A stretch of 30,526 nt of DNA from an uncultured Bacilli bacterium (GCA_934101495.1 CAKORG010000011.1:1-30526); one strand, 5' to 3'. Positions 14,450-24,686 are shown, counted from the stretch's first letter. The notes: generated from the sequence alone by a model not told the origin. Made by a program: numbers and translations.

Positions 14450-14467
14450 TACTATCGCCTCTTTTAA

Positions 14468-14476
14468 ATTATAACA
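14468..14476 (-). promoter_or_regulatory. Extended -10 promoter of nusB
   Basis: Minus strand TGTTATAAT, an extended -10 (TGnTATAAT), about 20 bp before the nusB ATG. No convincing -35, which extended -10 promoters need less. Confidence 0.5.
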
Positions 14477-14550
14477 AATTTTTATTTAAATTCATAGTTA
14501 TTTTGAAAAGAATGCAACGTTTTTTGTCACATTTTTTTCTTATTTTACTT

Positions 14551-15024
14551 TCAATTATCCCCCATTTGTAGATTTGCTTCAATTATTAATTGATTACCTT
14601 TTTTTATCTGGTCACAGGTTGTTAGAATCAATTGATTTTCTTTGTTTTTAATTCTTATTTTACCATTTTTTATATTGCTTCTAATATTTACAACTTCATA
14701 TTCTAAAGTTTTATTTTCAAACTTTAAATATATTTTATCTTTTTTATGTAAGTATTTTAAATCATTAAAATATGCAAGATTACCCATACCAGAATGAGCT
14801 GCTAAAATATACGTATTTTCAATATTTGAGTCTATTAAAGCAACGTTTTTATTAACATCATTTAACTTGCTTTGTATATCATAAAATCCATAAGTCATGT
14901 TTAAACTAGGTATTATAAGAAAACCATAATAATTGCTTTTATTAAAAGAACCATTATTTTCTATTATTTCTTTTTTACATCCAGATGATAATAGTAATAG
15001 TAATAATAACAATATTTTTTTCAT
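14551..15024 (-). CDS. Sortase family transpeptidase with lipoprotein-like signal
   Basis: 157 aa, short for a sortase. The N-terminus MKKILLLLLLLLSSGC is a lipoprotein-type signal with a possible lipidated Cys16. The sortase domain follows, with catalytic His77 (ILAAHSGMGNLAYFNDL) and Cys137 (LILTTCDQI). The usual catalytic Arg after the Cys is absent: the matching stretch reads KKGNQLII, so Asn144/Gln145 occupy the site. The enzyme may use another residue or be altered in activity. It is coupled by ATGA to the secreted protein upstream, whose C-terminus has a VPNTE motif, so the pair looks like sortase and dedicated substrate. I infer anchoring outside the membrane. Confidence 0.85.
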   Translation of the reverse strand: MKKILLLLLLLLSSGCKKEIIENNGSFNKSNYYGFLIIPSLNMTYGFYDIQSKLNDVNKNVALIDSNIENTYILAAHSGMGNLAYFNDLKYLHKKDKIYLKFENKTLEYEVVNIRSNIKNGKIRIKNKENQLILTTCDQIKKGNQLIIEANLQMGDN

Positions 15025-16100
15025 TCAAAATAACACTTTTTTTTATAATAGATAATGTTATATTTACTTACTTCAGTATTAGGTACATCTATTAATATTT
15101 CTTCTTCATTAGAAATATCTTTATTGCCTTTTTCATTGTCGTAAGTATTGCCTTCTTTAATGGTATTTTCATTATTCAAATCATCATTATTGGAATCTTT
15201 TTCTTCCTCTGAATTCTTTTTAATTTCAGAGTTTTCTTCTTTACTCGAACTGTTTGAATCATTATTATTCAAGTTTTCATTTTTTTCTGAATCTTTCTTA
15301 TCGTTAGCATTTTCTTCATTATTTGGTTTATTAATAACCTCATCTTTCTTATCATATTTATAAAATATACCTTCCCCGAATATATATAGATAGTTACTAC
15401 TATCAGAAAAATCACATATTTCTCCATTAATTTCAATCTTTTCAGGATATGATGGATTATTAAAATAATATAATTTTCCTTTTCTAGTTACATTATCTAA
15501 TTCTAAATCTTCTTCACTAAATATGCCATCTATAAAATATCTTGATACATGTGCAAGCCTGTCCATTTTGACAAGTTCACTAGTTACTCTACCAGTCTTG
15601 TTATCTTTGATAAAGTATTTTCCAGCAGGTAAAACTACTTCACATGTACTTTCACTTTTACAAATACTTACTTTATTAAAGTTTTCATCATAAATAGTTA
15701 TATCAGTATCACTATTAACACTTTCAATATATTTTCCATAACCACGATATATTGTTTTAAAAGTAACATTCATATTTTTTACTTTTCTATTATATTTTAT
15801 TATTTTACTTTCATTACTTAAAATAATATCATCCATTTTTTCATAAGCACTATTACTAGTAGTTTCCACAATTTTGATATTTAACCCTTTGTTATAATAA
15901 TATACATTATTGTTTCCATTTAGAAATACTCTTTCTATAAAAGCATTTGTATCATTGTTGTAAACTTCAATAGTTAAATTAGAATATGTCATATCAATTT
16001 CAAACCTTACATAGTTTTTATTATTCACCTCCGTTTCTGCGCCATAGCAATTTGCTACACCAATTAGCATTAAAGCTAAAAATACTGCAATTTTTTTCAT
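15021..16100 (-). CDS. Secreted protein, probable sortase substrate
   Basis: 359 aa. Signal peptide MKKIAVFLALMLIGVANCYGA with predicted cleavage near residue 21, two or three beta-rich domains (about 25-245), then a low-complexity Asn/Glu/Lys/Ser linker of about 80 residues typical of wall-spanning stalks. The end is DVPNTEVSKYNIIYYKKKC plus three residues: an LPxTG-like VPNTE and a basic tail, but almost no hydrophobic segment between them. The sorting signal therefore looks shortened. An A8 tract (15037-15044) lies in the tail, so a frame change there would alter only the last few residues. The start is supported by GAGGAG. No family recognised. Confidence 0.85.
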   Translation of the reverse strand: MKKIAVFLALMLIGVANCYGAETEVNNKNYVRFEIDMTYSNLTIEVYNNDTNAFIERVFLNGNNNVYYYNKGLNIKIVETTSNSAYEKMDDIILSNESKIIKYNRKVKNMNVTFKTIYRGYGKYIESVNSDTDITIYDENFNKVSICKSESTCEVVLPAGKYFIKDNKTGRVTSELVKMDRLAHVSRYFIDGIFSEEDLELDNVTRKGKLYYFNNPSYPEKIEINGEICDFSDSSNYLYIFGEGIFYKYDKKDEVINKPNNEENANDKKDSEKNENLNNNDSNSSSKEENSEIKKNSEEEKDSNNDDLNNENTIKEGNTYDNEKGNKDISNEEEILIDVPNTEVSKYNIIYYKKKCYFE

Positions 16101-16166
16101 ATAATTTCATCTCCTCGAGAAATAATCTAACACTAAAATATCTAAAAGTACATAAGAGATTTTGAC

Positions 16167-16191
16167 AAAAAAAGAAGGATTTTCATCCTTC
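16167..16191 (-). terminator. Intrinsic terminator after the 36-codon gene
   Basis: Minus strand GAAGGAT-GAAA-ATCCTTC followed by seven U. It is enclosed in a longer inverted repeat, TTTTGACAAAA (16160-16170) and TTTTGTCAAAA (16200-16210). It isolates the small gene from the sortase-substrate operon. Confidence 0.8.
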
Positions 16192-16216
16192 ATGTCGACT
16201 TTTGTCAAAATATATA

Positions 16217-16327
16217 CTATTTGCTTTTCTTTTTAGTATTTTTGTTGATTAATCTTACCTTTACACCTTTATATAAAGCAAATTGTTTTTTAACGCCTTC
16301 AGGTAAATTTTTCTTAAATGTTTTCAT
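16217..16327 (-). CDS. Small basic protein, 36 aa
   Basis: Complete short gene starting MKTFKKNLPEGVKKQFALYK and ending in a basic tail (NKNTKKKSK). It has a clear GAGGTG ribosome binding site (16333-16338) 5 bp before the ATG, its own extended -10 promoter and its own terminator, which together argue that it is real. It has 13 Lys and 1 Arg, no signal and no membrane segment, so a nucleic-acid or ribosome contact is plausible but only inferred. No family recognised. Confidence 0.75.
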   Translation of the reverse strand: MKTFKKNLPEGVKKQFALYKGVKVRLINKNTKKKSK

Positions 16328-16354
16328 AAACGCACCTCGCTTCTTTTCTTATAG

Positions 16355-16384
16355 ATTATACCATATTATTTATTTAAATATCAA
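16355..16384 (-). promoter_or_regulatory. Promoter of the 36-codon gene
   Basis: Minus strand: -35 TTGATA (16379-16384), 18-bp spacer, extended -10 TGGTATAAT (TATAAT at 16355-16360). One of the strongest promoter matches in the window. It lies between the flavoprotein stop (16401) and the small gene. Confidence 0.7.
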
Positions 16385-16400
16385 TAAATTTTGTTTAACT

Positions 16401-17960
16401 CTATTTATTTTCGTACTTTTTATATATACTTTCAAACGCTTTTATGCCATCCATAGCACTTGTTGTGATACCACCAGCATAACCTGCGCCTTCACCACAT
16501 GGGTAAATACCTTTAACACTTGAATTAAAATCTTCATCACGAACAATACGAACAGGACTACTAGTTCTAGCTTCCGGGGCTGCAACAACTGAAGTATCAC
16601 CATTAAAACCATTGATTTTATTATTGAAATAATCTATTCCTTCTTTTAAACTTTCATTTAAAAATGCTGGAAAAATTTCATTTATGTTTGCTAAATGAGT
16701 TTTGCCTTTAAAAGCATCTATATCAATATTTTCTGAAATAGTATTATTTTTATAATCAACATACCTTTGAATAGGAATAACACCCTTTCCAATATTATAT
16801 GCTTTTTGTTCTAAATTTTCTTGAAAGCTTATTCCATCTAAAGGATTATTTCCAAAGTCTTCAGGTGATACAGTTACAACAATAGCACTATTAGCATATC
16901 CTGAATCTCTTTTATAATTACTCATTCCATTTACACAAATGCCATCATGGGTACTTCTACTATTTACGACATAACCACCTGGACACATACAAAAACTATA
17001 AACACCACGACCACTTTTACTTTTATATGTAAGTTTATATGAAGCTGATGGCAAAAATGAATAATTTATTGGATACTGGTTTTCATTAATCATTTTTTGA
17101 GGATGAATTATTCTAATGCCAACTGCAAAAGGTTTAGCTTCCATATAAATCTTTTTACTATCAAGCATTTTAAAAGTATCACGAGCTGAATGACCAATAG
17201 CTAAAACTAATACATCAGTTTCAAAATACTTATCACCAACTTTGATAGATTTTATTTTATCATTTTCTATTACAATATCTTCCATACAAGAATTATAATG
17301 AATTTCCGCGCCCATAGCTATTATTTTTTCTCTTAAATTTATAACTACATTTCTTAAAATGTCAGTACCTATATGTGGTTTACTATCATACATTATTTCT
17401 TCCGGAGCACCACACTCTACAAAAACCTTAAATACTTCACGCATTCTACCAGCTTTATCTTTAACTAAAGTATTAAGTTTGCCATCACTAAATGTACCTG
17501 CTCCACCTTCTCCAAATTGAACATTACTATAATCAGCAAAATTATTATTTTGCCATAAGTCTTCGACTGTTTTAACTCTTTGTTCTATTTTTTCACCACG
17601 TTCAAAAAGTATAGGCTTATATCCATTCTTGGCAAGAAAATAGGTGCAAAACAAACCTGCTGGACCTGCCCCAATAACTATAGGTCTTTTATTTAATGTT
17701 TCTTTTCCCATCTTGGGAAGTACATACTCTTCATTTTCCACTTTAATTATGTTTTCTTTTAAGAAACTATTTTCATTATCTATTTCAACATCTAAATCAA
17801 ATACATAAGAAAACATATGCTTACTTCGAGCATCAATTGATTTTTTATGAATAATTACTTTTTTTAAGGTTTCTTTATTTACCTTTAACTTCTTACTTGC
17901 AAGTTCATAAATATCAATATTTTCTTTTATTTCAGTTTTAATATTTTTAATTCTAATCAT
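16401..17960 (-). CDS. FAD-dependent dehydrogenase (COG2509-like)
   Basis: 519 aa from the ATG at 17960, chosen over an upstream TTG because AGGTGATC lies just before it. An N-terminal alpha/beta domain (about 1-85, KSIDARSKHMFSYVFDLDVEI) precedes a Rossmann FAD motif RPIVIGAGPAGLFCTYFLA. Further motifs: QFGEGGAGTFSDGKLNT, VLAIGHSARDTFKML and the C-terminal GIYPCGEGAGYAGGITTSA. This is the widespread flavoprotein family of unknown substrate. It overlaps the preceding flavoprotein gene by 8 bp and is the last gene of the addBA-flavoprotein unit. Confidence 0.9.
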   Translation of the reverse strand: MIRIKNIKTEIKENIDIYELASKKLKVNKETLKKVIIHKKSIDARSKHMFSYVFDLDVEIDNENSFLKENIIKVENEEYVLPKMGKETLNKRPIVIGAGPAGLFCTYFLAKNGYKPILFERGEKIEQRVKTVEDLWQNNNFADYSNVQFGEGGAGTFSDGKLNTLVKDKAGRMREVFKVFVECGAPEEIMYDSKPHIGTDILRNVVINLREKIIAMGAEIHYNSCMEDIVIENDKIKSIKVGDKYFETDVLVLAIGHSARDTFKMLDSKKIYMEAKPFAVGIRIIHPQKMINENQYPINYSFLPSASYKLTYKSKSGRGVYSFCMCPGGYVVNSRSTHDGICVNGMSNYKRDSGYANSAIVVTVSPEDFGNNPLDGISFQENLEQKAYNIGKGVIPIQRYVDYKNNTISENIDIDAFKGKTHLANINEIFPAFLNESLKEGIDYFNNKINGFNGDTSVVAAPEARTSSPVRIVRDEDFNSSVKGIYPCGEGAGYAGGITTSAMDGIKAFESIYKKYENK

Positions 17961-19119
17961 GATGATCACCTGCAACTAGTCCTGTTATAAAACTTATAGT
18001 TAAGTTATATCCTCCACAATCACCATCTAAATCTAGGACTTCTCCAGCAAAATAAAGATTTTTAACAAGTTTAGACTCCATCGTTTCTAAATTTATTTCT
18101 TCTAACGATACACCACCACTAGTTACTTGAGCATCTAAATACCCTTTAGTGCCCTCAATAGAAAATTTAAAATTAGTTAAAGTGTCAATAAATTTACTTT
18201 TTTCATCTATTTTTAATTCACACCATTTTTTATCTTTAATTTTCAAAATTTTAAGAAACAAATTCGTTAATTTATAATCTAAAAATCCATCACATATATT
18301 TGTTAGAGATTTATCTTTATTTTCTTCCATGTATTTACTTAAATCATCTGTCCATGGGCAAAAATTTATTCTTACTTCACATGATTTTTTTTCATTTAAA
18401 GCAAGTCTTATATCACGACTTAAATTAAAAATACAAATGCCACTTAAACCAAAACTAGTAAGTTGTAGTTCTCCATGTTCTTCTTTTATTTTTCTTCCAT
18501 CAATATAACTTGAAACATTTACTTCACATCTTGTGCCAGATAATTCTTTTTCTAGGCCAGTATTTGTTTCAAGTGCCATTAATGATGGATTTAAATCTAT
18601 AATCTTATGTCCAAATTTTTTTGCTAAATGAAAGCCTTCCCCAGTACTTCCAGTCTTTGGATAACTAAGACCACCAGTGGTAATAATTACTTTATCAAAA
18701 ACTTCACCATTAATAATAAACTTATCATCATTTCTTTTTATATTCTCTATATAAGTATTAAATCTAAAATCTATATGTAAAGAATTCTTTAGGCAAGATA
18801 AAACACTTGATGATTTTTCACTATATGGATAAAGATAACCATTTTTATTTTTTAAAACTAAACCTATTTCTTTGAAAAAATTATTTACTTTATCTATATT
18901 TTTATCATTTATTATTTTTGGAATAAGTTCATTGTTACTTGAATGATACTTACTTAAATCATTATTAGTATTACCGATATTACATCTTCCACTTCCAGTT
19001 AAAAGAAGCTTTTTACCAGCAGCATTATTTCCATCAAATACCACAACATCATGCATCTTTGATGCGTTTTTAGCTGCTGCTAAACCTGCTGGTCCTGCCC
19101 CAATAATTGCCACTTTCAT
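17953..19119 (-). CDS. HI0933-like (BaiN/YhiN-type) flavoprotein
   Basis: 388 aa. N-terminal FAD-binding MKVAIIGAGPAGLAAAKNAS, family hallmark GKKLLLTGSGRCNIGNTN, KVIITTGGLSYPKTGSTG, and the C-terminal LYFAGEVLDLDGDCGGYNL. Members are oxidoreductases of mostly unknown substrate; BaiN takes part in bile-acid dehydroxylation, but that role cannot be assigned here. The ATG overlaps the addA stop (ATGA), so it is translated after addA. Two different flavoproteins in a row suggests a shared redox task unrelated to recombination. Confidence 0.92.
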   Translation of the reverse strand: MKVAIIGAGPAGLAAAKNASKMHDVVVFDGNNAAGKKLLLTGSGRCNIGNTNNDLSKYHSSNNELIPKIINDKNIDKVNNFFKEIGLVLKNKNGYLYPYSEKSSSVLSCLKNSLHIDFRFNTYIENIKRNDDKFIINGEVFDKVIITTGGLSYPKTGSTGEGFHLAKKFGHKIIDLNPSLMALETNTGLEKELSGTRCEVNVSSYIDGRKIKEEHGELQLTSFGLSGICIFNLSRDIRLALNEKKSCEVRINFCPWTDDLSKYMEENKDKSLTNICDGFLDYKLTNLFLKILKIKDKKWCELKIDEKSKFIDTLTNFKFSIEGTKGYLDAQVTSGGVSLEEINLETMESKLVKNLYFAGEVLDLDGDCGGYNLTISFITGLVAGDHHD

Positions 19120-22100
19120 GCCATCACCTCTATTGCTTTTACTTTATTATCTAATATTGAATATAAATATAAGTAAACTTCTTTATCACTTATACTCTTT
19201 ACATAATCATAATATACATTTAATTGTTTAATATAATTTTCATCATCTATATTTTTAAGTTTGTAATCCACAATAAATATTTTATCACTATATTCTAGCA
19301 TTAAATCTATAATACCATGATATTTAATATCATCTTTTTCAAACATAAACTCTAGTTCTTGATAAGTCTCCGCATTTTTAAAATCAAAAATTTCTAGTAA
19401 TTTATTTATATACTTATTATCTGTTTTGACAGTTTTAAAATCAGTTAATTCAAATATTTCATGCATTTGAGTACCAAATTCTAAAGTCTTAGCTTCTTCT
19501 TTAGTTAAAATGTTCTTTATTGTCTTAGATGCATGTTTCTTTTCTATTTCTTCATACAAAACTTCATCATCATATATGACCATTTCTTCTTTTGAGCTTT
19601 CTAAATTTCTGCTTATTGCTTTACTAAATTCATATTCTTTAGATAGACCAATATTATTTAAATTAATACTTGTTACATATTTTGCTATGTTACCATATAT
19701 GCTTTCTAAAAAATTATAAAATGATCTAAAACTTAAACCTTCCAGAAAGTCTACTTCTTCGCAATGTCTAGTTTTGTCATCTACTTCAGGCATTACCATA
19801 ATAATCTTTTCTTTAGCTCTTGTTAGTGCTACATAAAATAGTCTTATTTTTTCTGCTACTTCATTTAAGTAATATTCATTTTTAACAAGCTGTTTAATAA
19901 ACACTTCACCAATACCATCTTTATAATATGGTGTTATAATTCCATACTTATTATCAAACATAAATTTATTTTTCAAATCACTTAAATTAAATGTTTTGGG
20001 AAAACCAGTAAAATAACATATTGGAAATTCAAGTCCTTTTGATTTATGAATATTCATCATTTTAACAGATACACTACTTGATTTAGCTTCTTTATATTTA
20101 ATTTCACTTCCAGAAGCTGCTAAGTCTTCAAGATATTTACTAAAGTCTAGACTTGTAAAACCTAAACTTTCCACATTTTCAGCTAACCCTAGCAAATAGT
20201 TCATTCTCTTTATGCCAGCATCAACATTACCCACTAAAATAAATTTTTCATAAAAATTAAAGTCATCAATAATTCTCTTTAAAAGCATACTAGGTGTTAG
20301 TTCATCTATAGTCTTACTTATTTCTTTACATATTCTAAAAACTTCACTTCTAAATATTTCATTATTTTCTAAATCATTAAATATTTCAGCATCATTTAAG
20401 CCACCAACGTAACTTCTAGCAACACTAGTAAAATAATATCTAAACTTTTTATCATAAACTTCATTTTTAATAGAAAAACATAAATTAATAATATTTTTAA
20501 TAATATAAATATCATTTTCTTCCATTAGATTACTGTCTTTATATACTTCCATTGGTATATTAAAGTACTCAAATACTTTCTTAAATAAATTCATTTTACT
20601 ACCACGATCAAGTATAATACAAAAATCATTATAAGTAGCTTTTCTATTTTTTTCTAAATCAAAATCATATACTTCGTAATCCTCAGCAATTTTCTTCTTA
20701 ATATCATTTGCTATTATAAAAGCTTCAATTTCATCACTTGAATATTTTTTATCTTCATTATTATAAGTATAAATATCCATATAATTATTGTTATTATTTA
20801 AACCACTTGTAATATAAGAAGTATTACCAAATATCATGGCATGACTTTCTTTATAGTTTATACCCCCAAGTTCTTTAGTCATAAGACGGGCAAATATTTC
20901 ATTAATATTAAAAAGTACTTCTTCTCTTGACCTAAAGTTTTTAAGTAAATCTATCTTTACACCGCCATCTTCCATACTATACTTATCATATTTATTTTTA
21001 AATATTAAAGGATTAGCATTTCTAAATCTATATATAGATTGTTTTATATCTCCGACCATGTAAACATTATCATTTTCTAAATATTTAATAAAAGTTTCTT
21101 GTAAATCACTTGTATCTTGATATTCATCAATCATTATTTCATTAAATTTATTTTTTAGTTCTTCTCTGATACTTTCATTTTCTTCAACTAGTTTAATAGC
21201 CATTTTAGCTATATCTGTAAATTCATAAGCATCAAATTCCTTCTTAAAAGCATTTATTTTATCATCAAGTTTATGAATAATTTCTATAATTATTTGAGCA
21301 TAATCTTTAGTACTTAAATATGCACTTTTTAATTCTTCTTCACTATAAAATATTAAATCACTTAGTGTTTTAAATGTATCTTGAATATTTTCTTTTAAAG
21401 CCTTACCTTCTTCATCTAATTTAGTAAACTTCCCTAAAGTACAATCTTTATACTTATATAAATCATTATAGTTGTGCGGAGAAAAAAGATTAGAAACACT
21501 ATCATATAACTTTTGATAAGATGAGTTATCCATGTAGCTTTCTATTTCAAGTACCATACTTTCTAAAGATTCAGCTAAAGATTTAACGTATTTAAAGTAT
21601 TCATCAAAACATTTATTTACATATTCATCACTATAAAAATTATTTACATAATTATCTAAATAATCATCTTTATCATATTTTAAATCAAGTAATCTATTAA
21701 TACTTAAAACTGAATCCTTTATTAATGCATCATCTCTATTAGTGAAGTCTTCGATTAATTTTAAAAACCTTTCATCTTTTTCTTCATAAAATTCTTCGAA
21801 TATTTCTTCTAAAACTTCTTTTCTTTTCAAATTAATAATTGAAGCATCAATTATACTAATATCTTTACTCATATTAAGAACATAATGATACTTTTTAACT
21901 AAATTTAAAGCAAAAGCATCAAATGTAGTAATATATGCTTGATCTAAATATTCAAGTTGGTCTTTTAAACCAGCTTTTTTTATTTTTTTTCTAATTCTGG
22001 CAGCCATTTCACCAGCAGCTTCATTAGTAAATGTTAACATTAAAATATTTCTAATATCTATGCCATCTTTAAGTTTTCTTATTACTCTTTCTGATAATAC

Positions 22101-22199
22101 TGCAGTTTTACCAGAACCTGCACCTGCAGATACTATGATATTTTTACCTTCTAAATTAACTGCTTTGGCTTGTTCAGGAGTCAAATTCATCTTCTTCAC
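19116..22199 (-). CDS. addA: ATP-dependent helicase/nuclease subunit A
   Basis: 1027 aa, a little shorter than the Bacillus protein. UvrD-like helicase: Walker A GAGSGKT (26-32), MLTFTNEAAGEMAARIR, Walker B region IMIDEYQDTSDLQ, motif VI FYVALTRAKEKIIMV. The C-terminal RecB-type nuclease has GIIDLML and IFIVDYKLKN, so active-site Asp and Lys are present. With AddB it processes double-strand breaks for RecA loading. It lies 100 bp downstream of addB. Confidence 0.96.
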   Translation of the reverse strand: MKKMNLTPEQAKAVNLEGKNIIVSAGAGSGKTAVLSERVIRKLKDGIDIRNILMLTFTNEAAGEMAARIRKKIKKAGLKDQLEYLDQAYITTFDAFALNLVKKYHYVLNMSKDISIIDASIINLKRKEVLEEIFEEFYEEKDERFLKLIEDFTNRDDALIKDSVLSINRLLDLKYDKDDYLDNYVNNFYSDEYVNKCFDEYFKYVKSLAESLESMVLEIESYMDNSSYQKLYDSVSNLFSPHNYNDLYKYKDCTLGKFTKLDEEGKALKENIQDTFKTLSDLIFYSEEELKSAYLSTKDYAQIIIEIIHKLDDKINAFKKEFDAYEFTDIAKMAIKLVEENESIREELKNKFNEIMIDEYQDTSDLQETFIKYLENDNVYMVGDIKQSIYRFRNANPLIFKNKYDKYSMEDGGVKIDLLKNFRSREEVLFNINEIFARLMTKELGGINYKESHAMIFGNTSYITSGLNNNNNYMDIYTYNNEDKKYSSDEIEAFIIANDIKKKIAEDYEVYDFDLEKNRKATYNDFCIILDRGSKMNLFKKVFEYFNIPMEVYKDSNLMEENDIYIIKNIINLCFSIKNEVYDKKFRYYFTSVARSYVGGLNDAEIFNDLENNEIFRSEVFRICKEISKTIDELTPSMLLKRIIDDFNFYEKFILVGNVDAGIKRMNYLLGLAENVESLGFTSLDFSKYLEDLAASGSEIKYKEAKSSSVSVKMMNIHKSKGLEFPICYFTGFPKTFNLSDLKNKFMFDNKYGIITPYYKDGIGEVFIKQLVKNEYYLNEVAEKIRLFYVALTRAKEKIIMVMPEVDDKTRHCEEVDFLEGLSFRSFYNFLESIYGNIAKYVTSINLNNIGLSKEYEFSKAISRNLESSKEEMVIYDDEVLYEEIEKKHASKTIKNILTKEEAKTLEFGTQMHEIFELTDFKTVKTDNKYINKLLEIFDFKNAETYQELEFMFEKDDIKYHGIIDLMLEYSDKIFIVDYKLKNIDDENYIKQLNVYYDYVKSISDKEVYLYLYSILDNKVKAIEVMA

Positions 22200-22299
22200 C
22201 TCTCTATATTAAATTTTTAATTTTGGAGCATATTAATATTTGTTTTATACTTACAAAATTCATAATTTTACTTTTTTATTCATTCATACGGATATTTTA

Positions 22300-24636
22300 T
22301 CATTTATCCGTATCATTGTCACAAACAACTTCATTTGTATCATCTTCAAGTAAAACCTCATCATCTTTTGTTTTAAAACATATATCTTTAAATTTACAAT
22401 AAGTACATGATATATTTTTTCCACCAAGTACCTTGGGATTTATTTTAAAGTTACCTTCTACAATATTCTTTATTACATCATCTATAATCTCATTTACTTT
22501 AATTATTAAATTATTCATCTCTTCATTAGATAACACTTTACTTGTACTATAAAAAGAACCATCTTTTTTAAATCTTAAACCTTTTATCATTTTACTATCT
22601 TTATAGTTACTATCAAGAAGGCTCATAATAGTTTCATTACTATTTGTATACCCAGATAATCTTAAGTTATCTTTCTTTAATGTTTCTAAAGACTTAACTT
22701 TATCTCTATTTAAAACATTATTAAGTACTCTTTCGATGTAGAAACCCGCAATAATAGCGTCTTTAAATCTATCGCTTGTTTTAAGTAAATATAAATATAT
22801 CGGAAGTTGCATATTAAGACCATACTCTAAAGTATCAAGTTTTATATTCTTATCTCCAGTTTTATAATCTACTACCGCTATTACTTCTTTATCATTATAT
22901 TTAGTAGTCATTACTTTATCTATGAAACCTTTAAAGTTAACCTTTACACCATCATATTCTTTTTCTACATTAAGTTCTGTTTCAAATAAATAATCATTTA
23001 AACTACTTACCTTTTTTTGTTCATTTAAATATTTAAGCAAAAAATCTATCTCTTTAACAAGAATATGAATATAAAATAATTCTCTTTCTTTAAATTCAAA
23101 ATCTAATTCTTTAATAAATAAACTTATTTCTTTTTCAATATCTATATCCTTATTTATACCTATTTCTAATATATGATGCACAATATCCCCAATTATAGTT
23201 TTAAATGATTCTTCAAAAACATCTAAATTTAATATTTTAGCTATATAATATCTAAAACTACATTCATTATAAGTTTCTAGACTTGTATAAGATAAATTTA
23301 TCCCTTCTTCAAGTCTTTCTTTAAGTAAAGCATTATCTATATTAGTAAATTTATTATTATATTCTCTATATGGAATATTTAAATTATTTTGATATACTTT
23401 TAAATACTTACTTTCATCATTATATTTATATAAATTATCTAAATCCATAGCATACTCAAGTTCACTATATTTTTTGCTGAAAGACACTTTCTTATCTATA
23501 TTTATTTTCTTTACTTCTAATCCTAAATCTTCAATTAAACTTGATGGATATAAAGCCCCATTATCACCATGCATAGAATAACTTATACTTAAATTCGGAA
23601 TATTATATATTAAATTTATAACATTATCTTTATTTATCTTATTTATTTCTAAAGATGTATCAAGTCCTAGTTTAGTCTTTATATTATCACTTAAAAAGCC
23701 ATCATCTTTTTCTACTTTAGGATAACTACCTATATTAAAGCCAAGTAAAAACACATAGTCGTTTTCACTATAAACTTCTTCTAGAGAATGTAACTCTACA
23801 GCATTTTTATATACCACATTACTAACTTTAGCTTGTTTTAAATTCTTTTTAATAAACTCTTTTCTTATATTTTTACCTTTTACTTGTACAGACTTATTTA
23901 TAATAGTAATAAGTTCATTTACATTACTATACTTACTACTTAAATAATCTATTACTTCATCTAATTCTTTACTATCATAAAGTTTTAAAAATTCTTTAGA
24001 AATACTTAAACTTAAAAATGATGCACTACTTTTTATATTAATTGGTACTTTAAATAACTTAAAGTAATATTCTAAATGTTTATAATACTCTTTACTTGCA
24101 ATTAACTTTATGTTATTAATGTTTATTCCTTTTTTAAGTAATTTCTTTATTTCTATAACAACATACTCGACTTCTTCACATATATCTTTTGCTTCATATA
24201 CACAAGGTTTATAACTATTTTTTTCTATACTTTCTAATTTATAATCTATACCATCTAAAATTAATCTTTCTTCTTTAGTTAATATATCTTTACCATAAAC
24301 TATAACTTTTTGATTAAGCATATATTTTCTAAATTTATCATCATATATAAGTAAATTCTGTTCATCCAATTCTCTTCTTAATTCATTTAAAAACTTTACT
24401 TTTTCATCATCAATATCTTTTAAAAAATATAAATTATCTAAATAAATCTTAGCTATATTAATATTTACATTATATTTATTTATAATATATTCTAAAGCTC
24501 TATCATCATAATCAAAGAATAACTTTTTTTTGAGTTCTTTAAACCCTAGAAATTTATTATTATTAAATTTCTTTTCTACATTTATTTTCTTTAATAGTTC
24601 TATTTTATTAAATTCATTAGTTATTACTACATTCAT
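22300..24636 (-). CDS. addB: AddB-like nuclease subunit
   Basis: 778 aa from the ATG at 24636, which has GAGGT just upstream; the in-frame ATG at 24648 overlaps that site. Shorter than B. subtilis AddB (about 1160 aa), with no Walker A motif visible at the N-terminus, so the helicase part is reduced and inactive for ATP binding. The C-terminal PD-(D/E)XK nuclease has NFKGFIDKV and AVVDYKTGD. A Fe-S cluster is supported by a Cys in ETYNECSFRYY plus Cys744, Cys747 and Cys753 (CTYCKFKDIC). Partner of AddA, encoded next. A TATAAT -10 lies at 24665-24670. Confidence 0.85.
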   Translation of the reverse strand: MNVVITNEFNKIELLKKINVEKKFNNNKFLGFKELKKKLFFDYDDRALEYIINKYNVNINIAKIYLDNLYFLKDIDDEKVKFLNELRRELDEQNLLIYDDKFRKYMLNQKVIVYGKDILTKEERLILDGIDYKLESIEKNSYKPCVYEAKDICEEVEYVVIEIKKLLKKGININNIKLIASKEYYKHLEYYFKLFKVPINIKSSASFLSLSISKEFLKLYDSKELDEVIDYLSSKYSNVNELITIINKSVQVKGKNIRKEFIKKNLKQAKVSNVVYKNAVELHSLEEVYSENDYVFLLGFNIGSYPKVEKDDGFLSDNIKTKLGLDTSLEINKINKDNVINLIYNIPNLSISYSMHGDNGALYPSSLIEDLGLEVKKINIDKKVSFSKKYSELEYAMDLDNLYKYNDESKYLKVYQNNLNIPYREYNNKFTNIDNALLKERLEEGINLSYTSLETYNECSFRYYIAKILNLDVFEESFKTIIGDIVHHILEIGINKDIDIEKEISLFIKELDFEFKERELFYIHILVKEIDFLLKYLNEQKKVSSLNDYLFETELNVEKEYDGVKVNFKGFIDKVMTTKYNDKEVIAVVDYKTGDKNIKLDTLEYGLNMQLPIYLYLLKTSDRFKDAIIAGFYIERVLNNVLNRDKVKSLETLKKDNLRLSGYTNSNETIMSLLDSNYKDSKMIKGLRFKKDGSFYSTSKVLSNEEMNNLIIKVNEIIDDVIKNIVEGNFKINPKVLGGKNISCTYCKFKDICFKTKDDEVLLEDDTNEVVCDNDTDK

Positions 24637-24686
24637 AATATACCTCATTAATTAATTCATTAATATTATATCATTAAGCCAATTAA

